A stretch of DNA of 64,000 nucleotides, from NCBI GenBank assembly GCA_905215065.1, contig CAJMOF010000006.1:1-64000 (forward strand), written 5' to 3'. Below, in pieces: positions 1 to 10,207 of the stretch (position 1 is its first letter; each line of letters starts with the position of its first letter). The position numbers and the translations under genes are program-made. The stretch comes from an uncultured bacterium. GTDB taxonomy: Bacteria > Actinomycetota > Coriobacteriia > Coriobacteriales > Coriobacteriaceae. The notes below the pieces were generated by a model that saw only the letters and a program-made list of their open reading frames with translations, did no database searches and was not told the DNA's origin.

Positions 1-132
1 GCCAGACCGGAGGGGCGCCGGGGGCGGGAATCTGGGCGTACACATTTCCTACACAGTTTGGAATCCGACTAACGTTTGCCAGCCGTTAACTACCGCTCGC
101 CGATCATCTCTTTATATAAGGCAGTCTCATGG

Positions 133-1533
133 TTAAAGCGGATACGTTCCCCTAGCTAAAGCACAGCCAGCATCGAGCAACTCATCACGTTCTTCCACCG
201 AGAACCCCTCGGCGTAGACGCGCACCACTGGTTCGGTCCCGCTAGGACGGACCAGCAGCCACGTGTCATCCTCGAATGCCAAACGCAAGCCATCCATATG
301 ACTAACGTTTTGCGGCACCTTGCCACAAATCGACTTGGGGTTTACGCCCGGCAGCAGCGTTCGTAACGTTTCGGCATCTTCGGCCTCAAGGCGCAAATCG
401 CGTCGACCGTAACTCGTCTTACCAAAACTGTCCTCGAGTTGGTCGACCAGAACGCCCAAAGGCGCGTCCGTCTTTGCCATAAGCTCACACAGAATCAGAC
501 AGGCGAGGATTCCATCACGCTCGGGCATATGCGCGGCGATGCCGATACCACCGGCTTCTTCGCCGCCCATGAGGACGCCGCCCTTCTTCATCTCCGCCGC
601 TATATATTTGAAACCGACTGGTTTGACGGTCACGCGGCAGCCAAGCGCCTCGGCAATGCGACGCACGAGCGTCGAGCACGAAAGATTGACGACGACGCGC
701 CCCTCCAAATTACGAAATTGAACCAAGTCGCCCAAAACGAGCGCCATGATCTGATGCGGATGTATATATCTGCCGCGCTCGTCAACCGCGCCGATACGGT
801 CGGCGTCGCCGTCGGTCACCAGGCCAGCGCAAGCTCCGTCCTCGATAACCGTATGCTCGCAAGCGTCCACCCACGGCTCAACGGGGTCGGGGCAGATATC
901 TTCTTGGTCAGGCGCCTGCCCGGCGTGAATCTCGTGCACCTCAACGCCAAGCTCGCGCAGCAAGTCGGCTAGATAGCCCTGGGCTGCGCCGCCCATGGGG
1001 TCAACAACCACGCGCAGGTGCGCGGCGCGGATGGCTTCGGCATCGACAAACGATGCCACCGCTTGCATATAGTCAGGAATGATATCCGCGGTGCGATATT
1101 GCCCCTCGATCCCCATTGGCTCGGGAGCCATGGTCTCTTCGAGCTCTTCGATGACATCCTGGTTGGCGGTCGAGCCGTCACCCATGCGAATCTTGAGGCA
1201 CAGATAACCCTGCGGATGATGGGACCCCGTCACCATGAGCGCGCCGCACGCCTCACCGTCATAAGCCGCCGCCCACGTAAGGGCAGGGGTCGGAACAGGT
1301 CGCGAAGCGAGCACGGCGTCTAGCCCGTGCGCTGCTAGCACACCCGCCGCAAGCTCAGCGAACTCGCGCGCCAGGGGCCGAGTGTCGAACCCTATATATA
1401 CCGTTTTGCCCGGATTGGTCTTTTGCCACAACTCGCCGACGGCATCGGCGATACGGGCAACGTTATCGGCAGTGAAGTCCTCATCGACGCGAGCGCGCCA
1501 ACCGTCAGTTCCAAAATGAATTATCGCGCACAC
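133..1533 (-). CDS. Phosphohexomutase (phosphoglucomutase/phosphomannomutase family)
   Basis: Interconverts hexose 1- and 6-phosphates in the cytoplasm, feeding sugar nucleotides for cell-wall and polysaccharide synthesis. The 466-residue protein shows the family landmarks in order: FGTDGWR at the N-terminus, the phosphoserine loop VTGSHHPQGY, the metal-binding loop DGDADRIG, the sugar-binding GGEEAGGIG and the C-terminal phosphate-binding RPSGTEP. The frame is open further upstream, but a GTG at 1533 preceded by GAGG (about nine bases away) puts FGTDGWR seven residues in, as usual for the family, so I chose it. Substrate preference (glucose, mannose or glucosamine) cannot be read from the sequence; the active-site loop is TGSHHP rather than the commoner TASHNP. 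Confidence 0.87.
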   Translation of the reverse strand: MCAIIHFGTDGWRARVDEDFTADNVARIADAVGELWQKTNPGKTVYIGFDTRPLAREFAELAAGVLAAHGLDAVLASRPVPTPALTWAAAYDGEACGALMVTGSHHPQGYLCLKIRMGDGSTANQDVIEELEETMAPEPMGIEGQYRTADIIPDYMQAVASFVDAEAIRAAHLRVVVDPMGGAAQGYLADLLRELGVEVHEIHAGQAPDQEDICPDPVEPWVDACEHTVIEDGACAGLVTDGDADRIGAVDERGRYIHPHQIMALVLGDLVQFRNLEGRVVVNLSCSTLVRRIAEALGCRVTVKPVGFKYIAAEMKKGGVLMGGEEAGGIGIAAHMPERDGILACLILCELMAKTDAPLGVLVDQLEDSFGKTSYGRRDLRLEAEDAETLRTLLPGVNPKSICGKVPQNVSHMDGLRLAFEDDTWLLVRPSGTEPVVRVYAEGFSVEERDELLDAGCALARGTYPL

Positions 1534-1657
1534 GCGCAGACACCTCACAGTGTTTGGATCATGGTACGCATGAGGTATACCCGCGATACACACTCGGCAA
1601 CCTGCCGGCACCAGCATTCACCATTTGGGCAAATGCTGCCGAGGACATGCAAGCAAT

Positions 1658-1686
1658 AAAAAAACCGCCCCGTATGGAGCGGTTTT
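1658..1686 (-). terminator. Intrinsic terminator after the homocysteine methyltransferase gene
   Basis: Read on the minus strand, the stem AAAACCGC / GCGGTTTT with a 10-base loop ends in a run of seven T. It starts a few bases past the stop codon at 1692. Confidence 0.85.
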
Positions 1687-1691
1687 GCCCT

Positions 1692-2585
1692 TTATATATC
1701 GAGCGCCTCGGCCATCGCTGCCGTAGTGATTGCCGTGGTTCCACAGCAACTGCCCACCATTGCGGCACCGGCATGTCTCCATTCGATGCATGCGCGCGCG
1801 AAAGCTTCAGGGTTCTCGTGCCATACGGGGCCATCCTGAGTCTGGACCGGATCGCCCACGTTGGGACGCACCGTGACGGGAGTAGTCGCCGATGCAACCA
1901 TCCTGGGCACCGCCGCATTCGCGGCCGCAAGCGAACAGCAATTAACACCAACCGAGTTTGCGCCGTGTTTTTCGGCGTACAAAACGGCTGCCTCGATGTT
2001 GAGGCCATCGCCCAGCAGGTCGCCTTTATCGTCAACGACAAAACTCACCAGAACAGGCATGCCGTCGGCGGCATCTCGGGCGCCGGCAAGCATGGGCTGC
2101 AGATTACGGATAGACGTCACCGTCTCGATCAGCAGACCGTCAACGCCGGCATTGAGCAAGGCGTGTGCCTGTTCGCGCGCAATGCCGCGGATCTCACGAA
2201 ACTCGGCCGAGTCCTCGGCAAACCACTCAATACCGATCGGACCCATCGAGCCCAGCAGCAGCTGAGGGTGCGCCTGGCGGGCATCGTCGACGGCCCCGCG
2301 ATTGACCTCCGCCACGGACGGCGCAATCTGGTCGTGCTTGAGGGCATAGCTTGATGCCTGAAAGGTATTGGTAATGAGTACCTGCGCGCCGGCGGCGACA
2401 TACAAGCGATGGATACGAGAAACGGTCTGCGGCTCTGCCAGATTCCAAAACGCCGGTGGAATATCGGCGGCGTCGTACTCACTCAACAGAACACTGCCCA
2501 TGGGGCCCTGCGCCAACAAGGTCTCGCTCGACAAGCGGCGCGTAAGTTCCTCGGCACCAAAGCGATTGTAATAACTCGTATCCAT
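1692..2585 (-). CDS. mmuM: Homocysteine S-methyltransferase family protein
   Basis: Transfers a methyl group, typically from S-methylmethionine or S-adenosylmethionine, to homocysteine to give methionine in the cytoplasm. The 297-residue protein is a Pfam S-methyl_trans barrel: an N-terminal QGPMGSVL loop, GANSVGVNCC (first zinc cysteines) and GSCCGT near the C-terminus (second pair), so the Cys zinc site is complete. Length matches MmuM. The gene begins 10 bases after the stop of a DtxR-type regulator, and the GAGG-like ribosome site lies inside that regulator's end, so the two are probably co-transcribed and possibly metal-responsive. The methyl donor is inferred from the family only. Confidence 0.88.
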   Translation of the reverse strand: MDTSYYNRFGAEELTRRLSSETLLAQGPMGSVLLSEYDAADIPPAFWNLAEPQTVSRIHRLYVAAGAQVLITNTFQASSYALKHDQIAPSVAEVNRGAVDDARQAHPQLLLGSMGPIGIEWFAEDSAEFREIRGIAREQAHALLNAGVDGLLIETVTSIRNLQPMLAGARDAADGMPVLVSFVVDDKGDLLGDGLNIEAAVLYAEKHGANSVGVNCCSLAAANAAVPRMVASATTPVTVRPNVGDPVQTQDGPVWHENPEAFARACIEWRHAGAAMVGSCCGTTAITTAAMAEALDI

Positions 2586-2595
2586 ATATATCCCG

Positions 2596-3018
2596 CTATT
2601 CCTCGACGCTGATTCCCTGCTTTTCGAGATAGGCGAGCCAGCGGTTCATCGTGTCCTCGGATAGCGCATGCTCCATCATGCAGGCCTCGGAATCGGCTCG
2701 CTCAAATTCGACACCGAGCTCCTGAACCAAAAACGTGCGGACGAGGCGATGACGGTACCAGATAGCCGTGCCAACCTCGCGGCCGCGATCGGTCAGGACT
2801 ACCTTGCCGTAGTGCGATTGCTCGACAAGCTCGGATGCCTTGAGCGCCGAAACCGCTTTATTGACCGATGCCTTGGAGACGCCAAGGCGCTGCGCGATGT
2901 CGACCGATCGCACGCCGTTGGTTTCCCCCTCTTCGCTTTCAATGCGAACCATGCACTCCAAGTAGTCTTCGTTCGCCACCGTCAGATGTAGTTCGCGCGA
3001 GCTATTTGTCGTATCCAT
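2596..3018 (-). CDS. DtxR/MntR-family metal-dependent transcriptional regulator
   Basis: A 140-residue repressor whose DNA binding depends on a bound divalent metal (Mn or Fe in known members). An N-terminal winged helix (residues about 10-70, with IAQRLGVSKASVNKAV as recognition region) is followed by the metal/dimerisation domain containing EACMMEHALSED, the DtxR-type Cys..Glu-His metal site. There is no C-terminal SH3-like domain, as in short MntR-type members. An in-frame ATG seven codons upstream is rejected because AGGGACGG sits just before the ATG at 3018. It is transcribed away from pepT, and the shared 120-base intergenic region carries a perfect palindrome that could be its operator. 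Which metal is sensed is unknown. Confidence 0.85.
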   Translation of the reverse strand: MDTTNSSRELHLTVANEDYLECMVRIESEEGETNGVRSVDIAQRLGVSKASVNKAVSALKASELVEQSHYGKVVLTDRGREVGTAIWYRHRLVRTFLVQELGVEFERADSEACMMEHALSEDTMNRWLAYLEKQGISVEE

Positions 3019-3071
3019 GATCTTCCGTCCCTTCTGCATTCATTGGCTGATTCTACCCCATCCAAGCGTCG

Positions 3072-3100
3072 CGGTATGCCGTGGCATACCGTGCTAGAGT
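3072..3100 (+). promoter_or_regulatory. Palindromic candidate operator and extended -10 in the mntR/pepT divergent region
   Basis: CGGTATGCC, two bases, GGCATACCG form a perfect 9-bp inverted repeat (3072-3091). It is followed directly by TGCTAGAGT (3092-3100), which reads as an extended -10 element for pepT, so a protein bound to the palindrome would cover the -35 to -10 region. The neighbouring DtxR-type regulator is the obvious candidate ligand, but this is inference. Confidence 0.5.
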
Positions 3101-3138
3101 TCTTGTTGCACACGACGACCAAGATTGGAGCGGTCTTT

Positions 3139-4386
3139 ATGGAAAACACCACCACGAACCCCGATGTCCTCGAGCGCTTTTTGCGCTACGTCCAGATCAA
3201 CACGCAGTCCGAGGATGCAAACTGCGACCAGGTACCCTCGAGCGCCGTTCAGTTTGACCTTGCCAACGTGCTGGCTGAAGAGCTGCGCGAGCTTGGTGCG
3301 GAAGATGCCCACGTGACCGAGCACGCCTATGTCTGCGCGCATATCCCCGCAAGTGTGGGCGCTGAGGACAAGCCCGCCCTGGGCCTGATCGCCCATCTCG
3401 ACACCACCGAAGTTGCACCGGGCGCCGGCGTGAAGCCGCACATCGTGCACTACGAAGGCGGCGACCTGGTCTGCGGCACGGTTGACGGTAAGCCCGTTGC
3501 CATGAGTACCGCCAAGCTTCCCGCCCTGAACGACCTCGCGGGTGAGGACCTGGTCTGCAGCGATGGCACCACGCTGCTGGGCGCGGACGACAAGGCAGGC
3601 GTCGCCGAGATCATGTCGCTTGTCGCGCGTATCGCTCAGGACCCTTCTCTGCCCCATCCCGCACTCGGCATTTGCTTCTGCCCTGACGAGGAGATCGGCC
3701 ACGGAGCCGAGCTGTTGGATATCGATACCTTTGGCTGCAAGTATGCCTACACGGTCGACGGTGGCCCCATCGGCGAGCTGGAGTGGGAGTGCTTTAATGC
3801 CGCTGAGGCGACCGTCTGCTTTGAGGGCCAGTCCATCCACCCGGGCGACGCCAAAGGCCGTATGGTTAACGCAGGCAATCTGTTCTGCGACTTCAACGCG
3901 TTGCTCCCCTACGTGCAGCGCCCGGAGTATACGGAAGGCTACGAGGGCTTTTATCACCTTGAGGGTGTATCTGCAACCGTCGATCACGCCACAGCGCGCT
4001 ATATCGTCCGCGACCATGACGCAGCCAAGTTCCAGCAGAAACTCGACCTTATTGATGCCGCCGCCTCGATGCTCAACCAGCGCTTGGGTGACAAGCGCGT
4101 GACGGTCGAGATTAAGCAGCAGTATCGAAATATGGCCGAGATCGTTCGTGACTATCCCGAGCTTATTGATGTTGCCAAGGAAGCCTACCTTGCCTGCGGC
4201 GTTGAGCCCCAAGTGCTGCCGATTCGCGGCGGCACCGACGGCGCGCAGCTGTCGTTCCGCGGTCTGCCCTGCCCCAACCTTTCCACCGGCGGCTATTGCT
4301 ACCACGGCGTCAACGAGTTTGTCCCGGTCAGTTCGCTCGTCAAGATGACCGACGTCCTGCAGGAGCTCGTCGCCCGTTTCGCATAA
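3139..4386 (+). CDS. pepT: Peptidase T (tripeptide aminopeptidase, M20B)
   Basis: Cytosolic zinc aminopeptidase releasing the N-terminal residue of tripeptides. The 415-residue protein carries the M20 dinuclear-zinc motifs in order: IAHLDT (first ligand), GADDKAG (bridging Asp), DEEIGHGAEL (catalytic Glu and ligand) and TVDGG, ending with a C-terminal His in YCYHGVNEF. Length fits PepT (about 410). The frame is open 32 codons upstream, but the ATG at 3139 has GGAG nine bases before it and gives the family N-terminus. It stands alone on the plus strand, followed by a strong terminator. Confidence 0.92.
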   Translation: MENTTTNPDVLERFLRYVQINTQSEDANCDQVPSSAVQFDLANVLAEELRELGAEDAHVTEHAYVCAHIPASVGAEDKPALGLIAHLDTTEVAPGAGVKPHIVHYEGGDLVCGTVDGKPVAMSTAKLPALNDLAGEDLVCSDGTTLLGADDKAGVAEIMSLVARIAQDPSLPHPALGICFCPDEEIGHGAELLDIDTFGCKYAYTVDGGPIGELEWECFNAAEATVCFEGQSIHPGDAKGRMVNAGNLFCDFNALLPYVQRPEYTEGYEGFYHLEGVSATVDHATARYIVRDHDAAKFQQKLDLIDAAASMLNQRLGDKRVTVEIKQQYRNMAEIVRDYPELIDVAKEAYLACGVEPQVLPIRGGTDGAQLSFRGLPCPNLSTGGYCYHGVNEFVPVSSLVKMTDVLQELVARFA

Positions 4387-4412
4387 GCCTGGCTGCATAA
4401 GCCCAAAAGACG

Positions 4413-4451
4413 AATCGCCCCGTCCTCAACCAAGAACGGGGCGATTTTTTT
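4413..4451 (+). terminator. Intrinsic terminator of pepT
   Basis: The stem AATCGCCCCG / CGGGGCGATT with a 14-base loop is followed by seven T (4445-4451), 27 bases past the pepT stop codon. Confidence 0.92.
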
Positions 4452-4492
4452 GCTGCAATGAGAACAGGTTGACGCACGCCAGCCTCTTAACG

Positions 4493-4548
4493 CAAGGAGT
4501 GTCCCAAACTGCCGGCACAAAAGGAACGTCCCCAAGTGCCGCAAAATG
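4493..4548. repeat. Two-unit direct repeat (intergenic family K, copy 1)
   Basis: Two tandem 28-base units, beginning CAAGGAGTGTCCC and AAGGAACGTCCCC, share the pattern AAGGA..GTCCC..AA..TGCCG. The same two-unit block recurs at 42228-42283, where it again lies beside a member of family B. Confidence 0.75.
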
Positions 4549-4570
4549 ACGACATCCACTCTCGCTTTGT

Positions 4571-4632
4571 GGGTAGTCATTGGGGACGTTCTTGTTTGAC
4601 TAGTCGTTTAAAAACGTCCCCAATGACTACCC
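4571..4632. repeat. Long palindrome, intergenic family B, copy 1
   Basis: Perfect 20-base arms (4571-4590 and 4613-4632, core TTGGGGACGTT) flank a centre containing GACTAGTC. Related sequences occur at 21665-21718 and, split by the IS element, around 40778-40790 and 42198-42224. No coding potential. It lies between the pepT terminator and the family E element. Confidence 0.8.
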
Positions 4633-4647
4633 AACGACTAGTCCGGA

Positions 4648-4823
4648 CCAAGGCAACGCCGATGTTTTGGCAACGACAGCGAAAACCCGCCAGAGCGAGC
4701 AAGGTGCCTTGAAACGAGGCGGCATTGATCTTTTGATCATGCCGCCGAAGTTGAAAGGCAGATTGCCGCTCTGGCGGGTTTGCAGCGTCAACTGGTTACG
4801 CGGGCTGGTAAGCCCGCGTAACC
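4648..4823 (-). repeat. Structured 3'-UTR element, family E, copy 1
   Basis: Begins ACCAAGGCAACGCCGATG and contains nested hairpins: an outer 14-bp stem AACCCGCCAGAGCG / CGCTCTGGCGGGTT (4684-4697, 4767-4780), an inner hairpin GGCGGCAT..ATGCCGCC, and a terminal hairpin GGTTACGCGGGCT / AGCCCGCGTAACC (4794-4823) that touches the TAG stop of the LCP gene at 4824. Copies 2 and 3 share the lead-in GTGTTTTGGCAA or GATGTTTTGGCAA and the CCAGAGCGA stem. In the LCP transcript it would be a 3'-UTR structure. Confidence 0.75.
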
Positions 4824-6059
4824 CTAATAATTGGCTTCGTAGCCGTTGCCGTCACCGGTGGGCTGTTCGTAGTAGTCCGAATCGCTCGAATCGCTTGAGT
4901 CATCAGAATCGTCAGAGCTGACCGATGAGGTTGCGGTACCGTTTGCGTAGTCGTCAGACGTGTTGTTGCTGAGGTCACCGATCGTAGAGCTGGAACCGTC
5001 GGAAAGACCCATGGTGTTGGGACCCTTGGGATCCTTGCCGGCATCGACGCGCTCCATCATTTCCTTGAGCTCGTCCTCGTAGACAAAGACGTAGCTCACA
5101 CCGTCGATCATGGTGCTGTCGTCGGCGTACGAGGGCAGGTTGGCCGAGTAGATACCGTCGACATCCATACCGCGCATGGCATTGACCGTAGCCACGATAT
5201 CCTGAACGCTCATATCGGTTACGAGCATATCGGACAGCGAATTAACCAGGCCAAAGATCTTCGTGGCATCGAAGTTATTGAGAATCTGGTTGGCAAGGGC
5301 GCCAAGCACCTGACGCTGGTGGCGCATGCGCGTGTAATCGCCGTCGGCATAGGTGTAGCGGCAGCGGGCATAGGTAAGGGCGGTGGCACCGTCCATATGC
5401 TGCTGGCCAGCGGTAATCTTAATATCCAGGTGCTCGGGGTCGTCAACATCATCGGTTGCGTTAATGTCGATACCGCCAACCGAATCAATCAGCGCCTGCA
5501 TACCGTCGAAGCTGACCTCGGCATAGTGGGAAATCTGAACACCGCACAGCTCGTTGACCGCCTCGACCATGGCCTCGGCGCCGCCAACGGTATGGCAGGC
5601 GTTGATCTTCATGGTCTCGCCTTTGTACTCGACCTTGGTGTCGCGCGGAACGGAAATGAGCGTCGCCTGCTTTTGCGTGGGGTCGATGCGTGCCAGGATA
5701 ATCGAGTCGGCACGATACGTATCCTCGCCCGGACGGCCGTCGGTGCCAAGAAGCAGCACGTAGAACGGATCCTTTGCCTCATCGGTGTCAACCAGAACCC
5801 GACGCAGATTGTCGGTAATGACATTAGAATCGCCGAGCTTGCCCATAATGGTGGCAAACCACAGGCCGGCAGCGGTAGTGGCACTCAGCAGCACGCCAAG
5901 CACGACAATGAGCGCGACGTGACGAATCGTGTGGCTACGACGACGTTGGCGAGCTCGCTCGGAATAACGAGCCACGTTATCGCGACTGTAGATCTTGGCC
6001 TGCGCACCAGTTGAGGGTCTTCGAGTGGTGGTATCCGCGAGGGGCTTTTTATTAAACAT
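4824..6059 (-). CDS. LytR-CpsA-Psr (LCP) family cell-wall glycopolymer ligase
   Basis: Membrane-anchored phosphotransferase that attaches polyprenyl-phosphate-linked polymers to peptidoglycan. The 411-residue protein has a basic cytoplasmic N-terminus (residues 1-45, many Arg), one membrane segment (about 46-68) and an extracellular LCP domain with LLGTDGR, RADSIILARID and SVPRDT (the conserved Arg/Asp of the pyrophosphate site), then TYARCRYTYADGDYTRMRHQRQ. The last 70 residues are Ser/Asp-rich low complexity, probably an extended surface tail. A TTG two codons upstream is possible, but the ATG at 6059 is preferred. It lies 12 bases after murA, a second envelope gene, which suggests co-transcription. 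Confidence 0.88.
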   Translation of the reverse strand: MFNKKPLADTTTRRPSTGAQAKIYSRDNVARYSERARQRRRSHTIRHVALIVVLGVLLSATTAAGLWFATIMGKLGDSNVITDNLRRVLVDTDEAKDPFYVLLLGTDGRPGEDTYRADSIILARIDPTQKQATLISVPRDTKVEYKGETMKINACHTVGGAEAMVEAVNELCGVQISHYAEVSFDGMQALIDSVGGIDINATDDVDDPEHLDIKITAGQQHMDGATALTYARCRYTYADGDYTRMRHQRQVLGALANQILNNFDATKIFGLVNSLSDMLVTDMSVQDIVATVNAMRGMDVDGIYSANLPSYADDSTMIDGVSYVFVYEDELKEMMERVDAGKDPKGPNTMGLSDGSSSTIGDLSNNTSDDYANGTATSSVSSDDSDDSSDSSDSDYYEQPTGDGNGYEANY

Positions 6060-6071
6060 AGGCAACCTGTA

Positions 6072-7355
6072 TTAGTAGATGACGGGATCGGGGACGGTAG
6101 CATGCTCGACATGCGCGCCAAGCGCCTGCAGCTTTTCGACAAAATGCTCGTAGCCGCGCTTGATGTGATGGATAGCCGAAACCTCGGTCGTCCCGTCGGC
6201 AATCAAGCCCGCTACGACGAGGGCCGCTCCGCCGCGCAGATCGGGCGAGGTAACCTGTGCACCCGAGAAGCCCTTGACGCCATGAATCATGGCATGATGG
6301 CTCTCGATACGAATGTCGGCACCCATGCGCACCAGCTCAGAGGCAAACATAAAGCGATTCTCGAAGATGTTTTCGGTAATAACGGAACTGCCGTCGGCAA
6401 GGGCGGAGAGCACCATAATCTGCGCCTGCATGTCGGTCGGGAAACCGGGGAACGGAAGCGTCTGGATGTCGACCGGCTTGATACGCTCGGCACGGTTCAC
6501 ATGGACGCCATCCTCGACGCGCTCGCAGTCGATACCCATGAGCTCCATCTTCTTGAGCACCATGCCCAAGTGAATGGGGCAAAAGCCCGTGACATCGACA
6601 CCGCGATCGTCGGCCATCAACGCACCGGCAACGATAAAGGTACCGGCCTCGATGCGGTCGCCTACTACGCGATGGGTAACAGGATGGAGCTCTTCCACGC
6701 CTTCGATAGTCACGACGGGAGTGCCGGCGCCAACAATCTTGGCGCCCATCTCGTTGAGCATGTTGGCGAGATCGACGATCTCGGGCTCGCGGGCGGCATT
6801 GTCGATAACCGTGGTACCCTGCGCGCGCACGGATGCCATAATGAGGTTCTCGGTCGCACCGACACTGGCGAACTCGAGCGTGACGGTGGTGCCGCGCAGG
6901 CCCTGAGGCGCGCTGGCGTTGATATAGCCGTGGGCGGTATCAAACTCGACGCCCAGGGCCTCAAGACCAAGAATGTGCATATCGATCTTGCGAGCACCCA
7001 GGTTGCAGCCGCCCGGCATGGCAATTTTGGCGCGATGGAAGCGGCCCAGCAGGGGTCCCATGACGGCGGTGGAAGCGCGCATCTTGGCAACGAGCTCGTA
7101 GGGGGCCTCCCATGAATCGACCTGAGAGGTATCAATCTCGAGCGTGTGCTCGTCGAGAACATCGATCGTAGCGCCCATGCCCTTGAGCACCTTGCCCATC
7201 ACGTGGACATCGGAAATATCGGGCACGTTCTGCAGCGTCGTCTTGCCCGGCGCCAGAAGCGTTGCCGCCATGAGTTTGAGCGCGGAGTTCTTGGCACCCG
7301 AGACGGGCACGGAGCCTCCGATGGCGTGGCCACCCTCAACGCGGATAATATCCAA
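6072..7355 (-). CDS. murA: UDP-N-acetylglucosamine 1-carboxyvinyltransferase
   Basis: First committed step of peptidoglycan synthesis: transfers enolpyruvate from PEP to UDP-GlcNAc in the cytoplasm. The 427-residue protein matches the EPSP-synthase fold throughout, with KNSALKLMAATLL near the N-terminus, the catalytic-Cys loop MPGGCNLGARK (fosfomycin target Cys retained), RIEAGTF and FPTDMQAQ. The start is a TTG at 7355 (TTG GAT ATT ATC), with AAAGGG six bases upstream. The ATP-synthase terminator ends just before this gene, so murA probably receives only read-through or has a weak promoter of its own. Confidence 0.95.
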   Translation of the reverse strand: MDIIRVEGGHAIGGSVPVSGAKNSALKLMAATLLAPGKTTLQNVPDISDVHVMGKVLKGMGATIDVLDEHTLEIDTSQVDSWEAPYELVAKMRASTAVMGPLLGRFHRAKIAMPGGCNLGARKIDMHILGLEALGVEFDTAHGYINASAPQGLRGTTVTLEFASVGATENLIMASVRAQGTTVIDNAAREPEIVDLANMLNEMGAKIVGAGTPVVTIEGVEELHPVTHRVVGDRIEAGTFIVAGALMADDRGVDVTGFCPIHLGMVLKKMELMGIDCERVEDGVHVNRAERIKPVDIQTLPFPGFPTDMQAQIMVLSALADGSSVITENIFENRFMFASELVRMGADIRIESHHAMIHGVKGFSGAQVTSPDLRGGAALVVAGLIADGTTEVSAIHHIKRGYEHFVEKLQALGAHVEHATVPDPVIY

Positions 7356-7368
7356 GGTCTACCCTTTC

Positions 7369-7407
7369 AAAAAGCATGCCCGGGGTGGCTGGGCCATCCC
7401 GGGCATG
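7369..7407 (-). terminator. Intrinsic terminator of the ATP synthase operon
   Basis: On the minus strand, CATGCCCGGG / CCCGGGCATG (10 bp, 13-base loop) is followed by C and five T. It lies between the atpC stop and the murA start. Confidence 0.85.
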
Positions 7408-7443
7408 ATGTGTTCGCAAATGGTCGAACGCTAAATCGTTTGA

Positions 7444-7836
7444 CTATTGGGCAAGCTTGAGCTTACACCATGCGATTTCATTATAGAGGTAGGCGCGGCG
7501 TGCATCATCCTCCGACAAATTACCCAGCTTCTCTTCAAAACCTTGAATATCAGCTTTAAGCTTGTCGGCATCGACGGTCGCCAAATCGCAAGCGCGCTCG
7601 GCGAGAACGGTCACGACATCGTCCGCAACCTGGGCATAGCCGCCGGCCACGGCAAACGTGTGGTCGACAGTGCCCATGGCCTTATCGGAAACGCGAACGT
7701 AACCGCGGTCGATCGTGCAGATCTCGCTGGAGTGAGCAGGCAGGACGCCAAACTCGCCATCCGTGGACGGAATCGACACAAACGCAGCGTCGCCCTCATA
7801 GGCGCAGCTCACGGGGCACACGATGCGGATACGCAT
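7444..7836 (-). CDS. atpC: ATP synthase F1 subunit epsilon
   Basis: Small central-stalk subunit that couples rotation to catalysis and can inhibit ATP hydrolysis. The 130-residue protein has the N-terminal beta-sandwich (GEFGVLPAHS, the strongest family signature) and a C-terminal two-helix segment (about residues 85-130). It starts three bases after the atpD stop and is the last gene of the operon, followed by the terminator at 7369-7407. Confidence 0.93.
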   Translation of the reverse strand: MRIRIVCPVSCAYEGDAAFVSIPSTDGEFGVLPAHSSEICTIDRGYVRVSDKAMGTVDHTFAVAGGYAQVADDVVTVLAERACDLATVDADKLKADIQGFEEKLGNLSEDDARRAYLYNEIAWCKLKLAQ

Positions 7837-7839
7837 AAC

Positions 7840-10202
<2,363 letters not shown>

Positions 10203-10207
10203 GGGGC

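Noticed and set aside
1..132. Search for a gene or RNA in the left edge of the window
   Set aside because: No start, ribosome site or clear structure; it is probably the intergenic region downstream of the phosphohexomutase gene.
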